Positions 1-6,574 of a stretch of DNA of 6,774 bases are shown in pieces (position 1 is the stretch's first letter; each line of letters starts with the position of its first letter). The translations under genes were made by a program, and so were the position numbers. Below the pieces are notes generated by a model. The model did no database searches. It was not told where the DNA came from and saw only the letters and a program-made list of their open reading frames with translations. Source of the DNA: JACQHC01 sp035559715 (GTDB taxonomy: Bacteria; Gemmatimonadota; Gemmatimonadetes; Gemmatimonadales; GWC2-71-9); the NCBI GenBank assembly GCA_035559715.1, contig DATMAW010000077.1, forward strand, positions 1 to 6,774, written 5' to 3'.

Positions 1-36
1 CGCAGGCGGGATTGATTCGCTTGAACTAGGGCGGCT

Positions 37-83
37 CCGCGCGGGCCGCCATCACATCGCCCGCTCGTCAGCGGCCCGCGCGG
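37..83 (+). promoter_or_regulatory. GC-rich 13-bp inverted repeat upstream of the racemase gene
   Basis: Bases 37-49 are exactly the reverse complement of bases 71-83, a 13-bp all-G/C stem with a 21-nt loop. It lies 12 nt upstream of the ribosome binding site of the racemase gene. A second, smaller stem (30-35 with 45-50, 6 bp, 9-nt loop) shares bases 37-49 in its loop and right arm, so the two structures cannot fully coexist. No T-tract follows either arm, so it is not a classical intrinsic terminator. It may end an upstream transcript, act as an mRNA leader structure, or bind a dimeric regulator; the sequence alone does not separate these. Confidence 0.45.
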
Positions 84-95
84 CGGCTGGTGCAC

Positions 96-101
96 AGGAG
101 G
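96..101 (+). promoter_or_regulatory. Ribosome binding site fixing the racemase start
   Basis: The perfect Shine-Dalgarno AGGAGG lies 6 nt before the ATG at 108. An in-frame GTG at 90 lies upstream of and next to this motif, so the longer reading frame would translate through its own ribosome binding site. This decides for ATG 108. Confidence 0.8.
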
Positions 102-107
102 TACATC

Positions 108-1331
108 ATGAACTTCGCCAACCTCACGCGCCGCGAATTCGTTGGGGTCACCGCCACGCTACCGGTCTGGTCCAGCATCTCGCCCACCCTCTCAGCCGCC
201 TCCGGTGACCCGCCGTCCTCGCCCGTCGCCACCGGGTTCGATCCGTGGCTCGAGATCCGCCCGTCCGCGCTGCGCGCAAACGTGACCGAGATCTCGCGCC
301 GGGCGGGTGGGCGCCCGGTGCTGGCGGTCATCAAGAACAACGGGTACGGTCTGGGCCTCGAGACCGTGGGGCCGGTGCTCGATGCGCACGAGGCAGTGAG
401 CGGGCTCGCCGTCGTGAAGGTGGATGAAGCCCTGCGGCTCCGCAAAGCCGGAGTCAAGAAACCCGTGCTCCTGATGGGGCATTTCACGCCGGCCGAAGGG
501 ATCGAGCTGCTCAGGCTCGATATCCGCCTCGCCCCGTTCGGCGACGACGCGCCTCAGTTGCTGGAGCAGGTCGGGCGTGAGGCCGGAAGACCGGCGGCGG
601 TGCACTTCTACATTGACACAGGGATGAGTCGCCTGGGGATGCCGTACCATCAAGCGTTGCCGTGGATGGAGCGAGTGGCGGGGGTGCGTGACGTGCGCAT
701 CGAAGGCACGTTCATGACATTCACGGAAGATGACGCGTTCGATCTCGAGCAGCTCTCACGCTTCACGGCGCTGGCGGACCGGGCGCGCGCGCGCCGCATT
801 CCGTTGGGCCGCCTGCATGCGGCCTCGTCCCACGCCCTGTTCATGAGACCCCAAGCCCACCTCGACATGGTGCGCACCGGGCTGGCGCTCTACGGCGCCT
901 ACCCTTCCGAGGTCCCGGAGACCGAGCGCAGGGGACTCGAGCCCGCGCTGCGACTCCGCGCCCGAGTGGTTCGCGTACAGCAGCTGAGAGCGGGGGATTC
1001 GGTGAGCTACGGACGCGCCTACATCGCGCCGGCCCCCACGTGGATCGCCACGATCCCGGTCGGCCACTCGGACGGTTACCCGCGGAGCGCGGTGAAGGGC
1101 TGCGAGGTATTGATCGGCGGTCGGCTATACAAGGTGATCGGAGCGGTCAGCGCCAGTCACACGATCGTCGAGCTGGGCGTCGAGCAGACCGTGCAGGTGG
1201 GAGACGTCGCGACGCTCGTGGGACCGGATCATCCGGCAATCCTGCCCAACGCGGTTGCCGAACGCGCCGGAGTGTCGGTGTACGACGTGCTGATGCATTT
1301 GAGTGCGGAACTGCCAAAGGCCGTGGTGTAA
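108..1331 (+). CDS. Tat-signal-bearing alanine racemase family protein (fold-type III PLP enzyme), divergent active site
   Basis: This 407-residue protein belongs to the alanine racemase family, which interconverts L- and D-amino acids with pyridoxal phosphate. Residues 1-31 look like a twin-arginine signal (TRREF at 7-11, a modest hydrophobic stretch, then LSAAS), so it is probably exported already folded with its cofactor. The PLP-binding barrel covers about 45-280 and the C-terminal beta domain about 280-400. The PLP lysine is Lys76 (AVIKNNGYG), the second catalytic base is Tyr301 (VSYG), Arg256 (MVRTG) matches the pyridine-nitrogen arginine and Arg175 lies in DTGMSRLG. Several classical positions differ. 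The usual carbamylated lysine is Tyr168, the histidine partner of the catalytic tyrosine is Thr204, the GYADG tyrosine is His320, and the substrate-contacting Met-Asp pair is Ala349-Ser350. The family fold is clear. Alanine as substrate is not, and a broad-specificity or different racemase is possible. Start chosen by the AGGAGG at 96-101. Confidence 0.88.
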   Translation: MNFANLTRREFVGVTATLPVWSSISPTLSAASGDPPSSPVATGFDPWLEIRPSALRANVTEISRRAGGRPVLAVIKNNGYGLGLETVGPVLDAHEAVSGLAVVKVDEALRLRKAGVKKPVLLMGHFTPAEGIELLRLDIRLAPFGDDAPQLLEQVGREAGRPAAVHFYIDTGMSRLGMPYHQALPWMERVAGVRDVRIEGTFMTFTEDDAFDLEQLSRFTALADRARARRIPLGRLHAASSHALFMRPQAHLDMVRTGLALYGAYPSEVPETERRGLEPALRLRARVVRVQQLRAGDSVSYGRAYIAPAPTWIATIPVGHSDGYPRSAVKGCEVLIGGRLYKVIGAVSASHTIVELGVEQTVQVGDVATLVGPDHPAILPNAVAERAGVSVYDVLMHLSAELPKAVV

Positions 1332-1341
1332 GACCTCAACC

Positions 1342-1512
1342 GTGAAGCGGGACGTGACACCCAGCGATGAACTCACAGCGTTCGTCGAAGAGGCACTCAG
1401 CCGAGGCGTCCCGCGGGCGAAGATCGAAGAGGTCTTGCTCTCGGCCGGCTGGCTTTCCCCGGCTGTGGAACCGTCGCTATGTTCCCCGCCTCCACGACCG
1501 ACGGGTCCCCTC
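1342..1512 (+). pseudogene. Orphan helical fragment, possible remnant of a DUF5671-type N-terminus
   Basis: Between the racemase stop and the next gene's signal peptide there is an open stretch from GTG 1342, without a Shine-Dalgarno. It encodes about 57 residues. The first 40 contain an amphipathic helix-turn-helix-like segment (LTAFVEEALSRGVPR, then IEEVLLSAGW). From memory this resembles the short helical N-terminus that precedes DUF5671 membrane domains in many bacteria. After about base 1480 the likeness stops and the sequence becomes proline-rich, with no membrane domain. The frame runs without a stop into the DUF2911 gene, so an N-terminally extended protein is formally possible. That would bury a signal peptide inside the chain, which makes a decayed gene end more likely. 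The family link is remembered, not searched. Confidence 0.4.
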
Positions 1513-2667
1513 ATGCGAATCGCCACACCCACGTTCGCGTTGGCCCTCGCGATCGCGACGGCCGCGCCCTCTGTAGCGGCCGCGCAAGACGGCGTCCTCG
1601 TCTACCGGCTCGGACGTGACACAGTGGCGATCGAGCAGTTCTCCCGCACGAGCACGCAGCTCACCGGCGAGACGGTGATGCGGTCCGGTGCCTCGGTCAC
1701 CCGCACGCAGTACGAGATCGCCGTCGGGCGGGACGGCTGGCCCACGGGGGCTGTGATTCGCCGCCGTCAGGCGGATGGGTCGCCCCTGCCCAATGCGCCG
1801 CTGGAGTACCGCTTCACGTTCTTTGCGGATTCCGCTGTGCGCCAGCTGGCGTGGCCTGACAGTGCGCGAACTCAGGGGTTCCGGGTCCGCCACGCCGTTC
1901 CCGCCGTGCCGGTCTTTTCGTACGCGCTGCTGGAACTTCTGTGGGAACTGCGACGTAGCGGCGCGGCCGTTGATTCGCTGCCGGCAGTGGGCCTGGGGGG
2001 AAACACGGTTGGCTTCGTGGGACTCGAGGCCGTCGGGGGTGACACGCTGCGGTTGCGCGGCGGCCCGTACGCCATGCGGGTCCGGTTCGATGCCGGTGGG
2101 CGTCTGCTCGAGGTGGACGGCTCCTTCACCACCAACAAAGCCGTCGGCAGCAGGGCCACGGGGCGGGTGGACATCGGGGCGCTGGCGCGGGCCATGGCGC
2201 CCACGGGCGTGCTCTCGCCGCGCGCGAACGCCTACGCGGCATTCCAGCGCGGCCCGATCTTCATCAATTACGGCAGCCCGGCCGTGCGCGGCCGCTCGGT
2301 GTGGGGTGGGGTCCTCATACCCTACGACTCCATCTGGCGGGCCGGCGCCAACGAGGCAACCCATCTGGCCACGTCCAAGACGATCCAGTTGGGCGACGTG
2401 ACACTCGCGCCGGGCCTGTACACCCTGTGGGTACAGCACACGCGCGCCGGCACCTTCCTGATCGTGAACCGCCAGGTGGGTCAGTGGGGAACCATGTACG
2501 ATGCCGCTCAGGACATCGGACGCGTGCGGATGGAACTCGCGCCGACTCCGCAGCACGTGGAGCATCTCACGTTCACCATCCGGGCAACGGGACCCGAGAG
2601 CGGCGCCATCGACATCGCGTGGGGCGACTCCGTGGCCACCGCGACGTTCATGGTACGCCAGCGGTAG
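1513..2667 (+). CDS. Secreted DUF2911 domain protein
   Basis: This 384-residue protein begins with a clear Sec signal peptide at residues 1-25 (MRIA, hydrophobic core, then VAAAQ with cleavage likely before Asp26). This is the reason for choosing ATG 1513 over earlier in-frame starts, although no good Shine-Dalgarno precedes it. Residues 26-235 form a mostly beta-type region that I do not recognise. Residues about 245-383 match DUF2911, with the hallmarks INYGSPAVRGRSVWG (251-265), WRAGANEATHL (275-285), LAPGLYTLW (298-306) and VNRQVGQWGTMYD (318-330), and a terminal strand IDIAWGDS. DUF2911 proteins are envelope or secreted proteins of unknown function, frequent in Bacteroidota and Gemmatimonadota. 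The product probably acts in the periplasm or at the outer surface. The gene converges on the M19 gene with a 55-nt gap. The domain call is firm; no biochemical role can be assigned. Confidence 0.85.
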   Translation: MRIATPTFALALAIATAAPSVAAAQDGVLVYRLGRDTVAIEQFSRTSTQLTGETVMRSGASVTRTQYEIAVGRDGWPTGAVIRRRQADGSPLPNAPLEYRFTFFADSAVRQLAWPDSARTQGFRVRHAVPAVPVFSYALLELLWELRRSGAAVDSLPAVGLGGNTVGFVGLEAVGGDTLRLRGGPYAMRVRFDAGGRLLEVDGSFTTNKAVGSRATGRVDIGALARAMAPTGVLSPRANAYAAFQRGPIFINYGSPAVRGRSVWGGVLIPYDSIWRAGANEATHLATSKTIQLGDVTLAPGLYTLWVQHTRAGTFLIVNRQVGQWGTMYDAAQDIGRVRMELAPTPQHVEHLTFTIRATGPESGAIDIAWGDSVATATFMVRQR

Positions 2668-2722
2668 CGGTGCGAGGGACCGGCGGCGGCACCTTGCGGT
2701 GGGCCGCGCAACGGCAATTCGG

Positions 2723-3808
2723 TTACCCGATCGTCTCCCGGAGCAGCCGATACCAATTGCCACCCAGGATCTTGTCTATCTCCGCGCCGGTCCGGCCGCG
2801 ACGGCTGAGGCCTTCCGCGATCGTCTCCATGCGCCGCGGGTGATTGAGCTCCGAGATAAAAAACGGCCAGCGGAACGTAGCAGCCGTGACGGGCCGGAGT
2901 CTCGATAGTTCCTCGATCAGCTTCTGCTTTTCCGCCTCGGTATCGGGAATCGTGCGGTGTTCGCGATCGGAGCCGATCCCCACATGATCAATCCCCGCCA
3001 CGTTGACGGCGTGATCCACGTGCCGGAGATAGTCGTCCAGCGTGTTACGCTCCTTCGCTCCGAGGTATGGATTGATCTGATAGATGCCGACCACGCCGCC
3101 TCGATCGGCCAGGCGGCGCAGCGCCTCGTCCGTCTTGTTCCTCGGATGGTCGTACACCGCCTTGCAGCCCGCGTGCGTAATGGCCACGGGTGAGCGTGAC
3201 ACCATGATGCCGTCCAGCGTCGTGGCCTCGCCGCAGTGCGAGAGATCCACCAGCATCCGCGTGGCGTTCATGCGCTCCACGACCTCGACCCCAAAACGCG
3301 ACAGCCCGGCGTTCGTCCGCTCGAGGCAGCCGTCGCCCAGCAGGTTGCGGGTGTTGTAGGTAAGCTGCACGATGCGGACGCCGAGGTCATACAAGGTCGT
3401 CAGCCGCTCGACGTCGTCCTGAATGGGCGTGGCGTTCTGCGTGTAGTAGATGAGCCCGATCTTCCCCTCCCTCGCGGCGCGATCGACGTCCGCCACGGAC
3501 GTGGCACGGAGGAAACGATCCGAATGGGCGGCGATGTGCCGGTCGTACGCTTCGACCTCCGAGCGCATGTCGTCGAACGCCGTGGCGCCGTGCAACGCGG
3601 GGTTCCCCACGGTCACCACGCAGCCCCGCATACCGCTCGCGCGGATCTCGTCAATCAGGGCCATGTCGTAGTCGAGATGGATCTCGCCGAGGCCGTCAAT
3701 GACGAGCCGACCCCGCTGCTGAGACTCGCGGGCCACCGTCAGCGAGTGAAGACGCTTGCCGGTCACCAGGCCGGCGCCAACGGCGAGAAACGCACGGCGA
3801 TCCAGCAT
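2723..3808 (-). CDS. Tat-signal-bearing peptidase M19 (membrane dipeptidase-like) family protein
   Basis: This 361-residue protein has the M19 renal dipeptidase fold, an amidohydrolase-type barrel whose members hydrolyse dipeptides, often with a D-residue at the second position. The N-terminus (DRRAFLAVGAGLV, residues 3-15) is a short twin-arginine signal, so a periplasmic location is likely. Conserved M19 features are His191 (VDLSH), His212 (ITHAGC), Arg223 (HPRN), the GGVVGI strand (237-242), Asp281 (GIGSD) and the C-terminal ILGGNWYRLL. The N-terminal HxD metal motif is absent, with DGLGE at 38-42 in its place. The bridging metal glutamate is replaced by Gln124 (YTQNATP). I recall a recurrent M19 subfamily with this QN motif, so this looks like a subfamily trait and not random decay. 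Metal content and peptidase activity are therefore uncertain. The start at 3808 is supported by GGGAGG 4 nt upstream. It is transcribed divergently from the permease gene. Confidence 0.87.
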   Translation of the reverse strand: MLDRRAFLAVGAGLVTGKRLHSLTVARESQQRGRLVIDGLGEIHLDYDMALIDEIRASGMRGCVVTVGNPALHGATAFDDMRSEVEAYDRHIAAHSDRFLRATSVADVDRAAREGKIGLIYYTQNATPIQDDVERLTTLYDLGVRIVQLTYNTRNLLGDGCLERTNAGLSRFGVEVVERMNATRMLVDLSHCGEATTLDGIMVSRSPVAITHAGCKAVYDHPRNKTDEALRRLADRGGVVGIYQINPYLGAKERNTLDDYLRHVDHAVNVAGIDHVGIGSDREHRTIPDTEAEKQKLIEELSRLRPVTAATFRWPFFISELNHPRRMETIAEGLSRRGRTGAEIDKILGGNWYRLLRETIG

Positions 3809-3812
3809 CGAG

Positions 3813-3818
3813 CCTCCC
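3813..3818 (-). promoter_or_regulatory. Ribosome binding site of the M19 gene
   Basis: On the minus strand GGGAGG lies 4 nt before the ATG at 3808. It forms the right half of the interrupted palindrome CCTCC-GGGAGG (3813-3823). The loop is too short for a stable hairpin, so it is taken as a simple Shine-Dalgarno. Confidence 0.65.
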
Positions 3819-3925
3819 GGAGGTCAGAGTCGCGGTCACCGCCGCTCTAAAGCTTCGCTCGGGTCGCCGAACCGCAATACGGCGCTTGACGGGGCACCTT
3901 GGAGCGTGGCACCGTTCGCGACCCA

Positions 3926-5272
3926 ATGGCGCCGCCCCTGCCCGTGCCCCCGATCACCGCACCGCCCGCCCTGCGGCGTTCCCTCCAGCTTCCCCACGCC
4001 GCCGCGATGGTGATTGGCACGATCATCGGCGCCTCGATCTTCGTGCAGCCCTCGGAAGTGACCGGGGCCGTTCCGTCAGTGAGCGGCGTGTTCCTCGTCT
4101 GGGCCATCGCGGGCCTGCTGACGCTGTTCGGTGCACTGATCTGTGCGGAGCTGTCCTCGGCGTTCCCTGAAGCGGGCGGCGTGTATGCCTTCCTGTCCCG
4201 TGCGTGGTCGCCGGCGGTCGGCTTCCTGTGGGGCTGGGCAATGTTCTGGACCATGCACTCCGGGATCATCGCCGCCATCGCCACGGTGTTCGCGCGGTAC
4301 CTCGCGTACTTCGCGCCGCTCGGCGACATCGGCACGCGCATCGTGGCCATCGGCGTGATCGTAATACTCTCGGCCATCAATTATGTGGGCGTGCGACACG
4401 GCAGCCTGCTCCAGACCGCGTTCACGGCGGGCAAGCTCGTGGCCGTGCTGCTGATGATCGTGGTGGCGTTCACGCTCGGCGCTCGAGTCCCCGAGCACTT
4501 CGCCGGCGGCACGACGCCGCTCGCGGGCGTTCCGTTGCGCGATACCCTGCTGGCGCTCGTTGCCGGGCTGTTCGCGTTCGGCGGATGGCACATGGTGACG
4601 TACACGGCGGAAGAGACCGTGGATGCCGAACGCACGATCCCGCGCGCGTTGTTCATCGGGGTGATGGTCGTGACGGCGGCCTACATCGCGCTCAACGCGG
4701 CCTACCTTTACGTGCTCCCGCTCGACACCGTGGCGCGATCCACACGCGTGGCCGCCGATGCCGCGGACGCCCTGCTCGGCCGCGGCGGGGGAAACGTGAT
4801 GGCAGGATTGGTGATGTTCTCCACCTTCGGCGCGGTGAGCGGCATCATTCTCACGGGCCCGCGCGTGTACTACGCCATGGCGCGAGACGGCCTCCTGTTC
4901 CCGTGGGTGGCCGCCGTGCATCCACGATTCCAGACTCCGCACGTGGCGATCGTGCTCCAGGCCCTGTGGGCCTCGTTCCTCGTGGCGACCGGGACGTTCC
5001 GCGCTCTGTTCACACGGGTGGTGTACACCGAGTGGATTTTCTTCGGTGTGATGTCGCTCGGCCTGATCGCGCTGCGGCGGCGGAGCGAGTATGCGCCCCG
5101 CTATCGCGTGTGGGGGTACCCAGTCGTCCCGGTCTTGTTCGCGCTGTCATCCGGCGCGATCGTGGTGAATCAGGTGATCACGGCGCCGGGAGAGAGCGCC
5201 GCGGGGCTGGGCCTCGTGGCGGCGGGGTTGCCCGTGTACTTATTGTGGCGGCGTCGGGCGAGCGCGAGCTGA
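3926..5272 (+). CDS. APC superfamily amino acid permease
   Basis: This 448-residue inner-membrane protein is an amino acid-polyamine-organocation family transporter, probably driven by proton symport or amino acid exchange. About twelve hydrophobic segments are visible. The first, residues 25-42, holds the substrate-backbone motif GTIIGASIF (31-39). The loop and helix 3 carry the family signature AELSSAFPEAGGVYAFL (74-90). The sixth helix region has FAFGGWHMVTYTAEETVDAE (216-235) followed by IPRAL, the typical FxxGGW...AEE...IPRA pattern. GPRVYYAMARDGL at 311-323 is the conserved loop after helix 8. The chain ends in a basic tail (WRRRASAS). Substrate cannot be read from sequence. ATG 3926 is preferred by family length; an in-frame TTG at 3899 would add nine residues, and neither has a convincing Shine-Dalgarno. 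Its neighbours are a predicted exported dipeptidase-like protein (divergent) and an amidohydrolase 68 nt downstream on the same strand, perhaps one transcript. Confidence 0.9.
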   Translation: MAPPLPVPPITAPPALRRSLQLPHAAAMVIGTIIGASIFVQPSEVTGAVPSVSGVFLVWAIAGLLTLFGALICAELSSAFPEAGGVYAFLSRAWSPAVGFLWGWAMFWTMHSGIIAAIATVFARYLAYFAPLGDIGTRIVAIGVIVILSAINYVGVRHGSLLQTAFTAGKLVAVLLMIVVAFTLGARVPEHFAGGTTPLAGVPLRDTLLALVAGLFAFGGWHMVTYTAEETVDAERTIPRALFIGVMVVTAAYIALNAAYLYVLPLDTVARSTRVAADAADALLGRGGGNVMAGLVMFSTFGAVSGIILTGPRVYYAMARDGLLFPWVAAVHPRFQTPHVAIVLQALWASFLVATGTFRALFTRVVYTEWIFFGVMSLGLIALRRRSEYAPRYRVWGYPVVPVLFALSSGAIVVNQVITAPGESAAGLGLVAAGLPVYLLWRRRASAS

Positions 5273-5340
5273 TGGACGTCGTCACGCGTTTCGTAATGAG
5301 ATGACCCGAGGCTGCCCCCGGGTACTCCAGCAAGGCGCCA

Positions 5341-6318
5341 ATGACAATCATTGACTTTCACAACCACTACTACCCGCCGGCCTATCTCGACGCGGTGAAG
5401 AGCGGTGCCCGCGTTCGCGTCACCGCCGACCCGGACGGCAATCCCGTGTTGCACTATCCCGGCGACTACAACGTGGTGGTCCCGGGGCATCGGGACATCG
5501 CGTATCGCGAGCGCGTGCTGGAGGAGGAAGGGATCACCCGGCAGGTCGTGACGTTCACCACGCCCGGGACGCACTACGAGGAGCCGGCAGTGGCAATCCG
5601 TCTCGCGCGCCTGGTGAACGACGCATTCGCCGAGGTCGCGAGCGAGCGACGACGGCGCTTCAGCGCGCTCGCCACGCTACCACTCAATGACCCGGCCGCC
5701 TCCGTTGCCGAGTTCGAGCGCGCGGTGACCCAGCTCGGCCTGCGCGGGGCAATGCTGTTTTCCAACGTGAACGGCGTGGCGCTGGCCGATCGCTGCTACT
5801 GGCCGCTGTACGAGCGCGCCGCCGAACACCGCGCCATCCTCTACATCCACCCGGCGCACCCGGTGGGCGTGGAGGCGATGACCGAGTACTGGCTGATGCC
5901 GCTCGTGGGGTTCCTGCTCGATACCACGCTCGCCGCGGCGAAGCTTGTGTTCAGCGGGGTGGTGGAACGGTTCCCCGGCATCACCTGGGTTCTCACGCAT
6001 CTGGGCGGCGCGATTCCCTATCTCGCCGAGCGGCTCGATCGCGGCTACGAGGCGTTTCGCGAGTGCCGCGAGCACATCAAGCAGCCGCCAAGCGCCTATC
6101 TCCGCCAGTTCTATTACGACACGGTGAACTTTGATCCCCAGGCGTTGCGGCTCGCGATCTCGTTTGCCGGGCCGGAACGGATTCTCGCGGGAAGCGACTA
6201 TCCCCACATGATCGGGAGCCTGAGCAAGATGAAGCAGAGCATTGCGGCGCTCGACCTTGCGGCGCAGGATCGCGCCGCGATCCTGGGCGGCAACGCCGCG
6301 CGCCTGCTGAGACTGTGA
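5341..6318 (+). CDS. Amidohydrolase-2 family, ACMSD-like decarboxylase or hydrolase
   Basis: This 325-residue cytoplasmic protein is a TIM-barrel metal enzyme of the amidohydrolase-2 family. That family includes aminocarboxymuconate-semialdehyde decarboxylase and several aromatic-acid (resorcylate, carboxyvanillate-type) decarboxylases. Visible metal-site elements are the N-terminal HxH (His7, His9 in DFHNHY), His170 (YIHPAHP), His220 (LTHLGGAIPYLAERLD) and Asp286 (GSDYPH), so all expected ligands are present and the enzyme looks active. The segment FSGVVERFPGITWV is the usual strand before the third histidine. The length matches the family. Start ATG 5341 is preceded by AAGG with a 5-nt gap. 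No other kynurenine or aromatic degradation gene is seen here, so the true substrate is open. It may be co-transcribed with the permease. I am sure of the family, not of the reaction. Confidence 0.88.
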   Translation: MTIIDFHNHYYPPAYLDAVKSGARVRVTADPDGNPVLHYPGDYNVVVPGHRDIAYRERVLEEEGITRQVVTFTTPGTHYEEPAVAIRLARLVNDAFAEVASERRRRFSALATLPLNDPAASVAEFERAVTQLGLRGAMLFSNVNGVALADRCYWPLYERAAEHRAILYIHPAHPVGVEAMTEYWLMPLVGFLLDTTLAAAKLVFSGVVERFPGITWVLTHLGGAIPYLAERLDRGYEAFRECREHIKQPPSAYLRQFYYDTVNFDPQALRLAISFAGPERILAGSDYPHMIGSLSKMKQSIAALDLAAQDRAAILGGNAARLLRL

Positions 6319-6372
6319 GACTTCGAAGAGCCCTCCAATGAACAGCCCCATGCGTTCACTCGTCCTTCGTCC

Positions 6373-6570
6373 GTGCGCCCACCTCGTGTTCCCGATGCGC
6401 GCCTGCTATTCCAGAGCGACGTGCTGACGCCCGGGGCCAATCTCCCGCGGGCCGGCAGCGCCGAGATCGTTGCCGCTGTTCGGAGGCTCGGGATCGTAGT
6501 GGACCGCGTTGTGGGCGGCCACGGCGGCGTCGCCACGTGGCAGCAGGTGGAGAGCGCCGCTCGGAACTAG
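6373..6570 (+). pseudogene. C-terminal remnant of a metallo-beta-lactamase-fold hydrolase
   Basis: A 65-codon open stretch encodes only the C-terminal part of an MBL-fold protein. LLFQSDVLTPGA (11-22 counted from GTG 6373) carries the aspartate of metal motif 4 (Asp16). VDRVVGGHGGVATW (43-56) carries the last metal histidine (His50) and the usual C-terminal helix follows. The first two thirds, including the HxHxDH motif, are missing upstream, where the amidohydrolase ends at 6318. The GTG has no Shine-Dalgarno. An ATG at 6338 preceded by GAAGAG opens a different frame that stops at 6427 after 29 residues, and this could be the old gene start joined out of frame by a deletion. A remnant lacking most metal ligands cannot be a working hydrolase. 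The alternative, a real short protein, is unlikely. Confidence 0.6.
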
Positions 6571-6574
6571 CGCC

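Noticed and set aside
1..29. Possible end of an upstream gene (frame ending AGLIRLN then TAG at 27-29)
   Set aside because: Only eight codons are visible, too few to claim a gene, although the position just before the stem at 30-83 fits.
783..794. (GC)6 alternating run
   Set aside because: It encodes part of an Arg-Ala-Arg stretch in the racemase and is expected by chance in high-GC coding DNA.
2668..2722. Candidate bidirectional terminator between the convergent DUF2911 and M19 genes
   Set aside because: Only two weak 5-bp stems (2669-2673 with 2689-2693; 2694-2698 with 2707-2711) and no T-tract. Such stems are common at this GC content.
1477..2763. Long open frame (428 codons) on the minus strand opposite the DUF2911 gene
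   Set aside because: It is Arg/Gly/His/Pro-rich without recognisable motifs and lies antisense to a gene with a signal peptide and a known domain. It is a high-GC shadow frame.
3846..3891. Promoter-like hexamers in the divergent M19/permease gap (TTTAGA on the minus strand, TTGACG on the plus strand)
   Set aside because: Neither has a matching partner hexamer at the usual spacing, so no promoter is called.
4204..5304. Long plus-strand open frame (366 codons) inside the permease gene
   Set aside because: Very arginine-rich with no hydrophobic segments or motifs, and it overlaps the clear APC permease in another frame.
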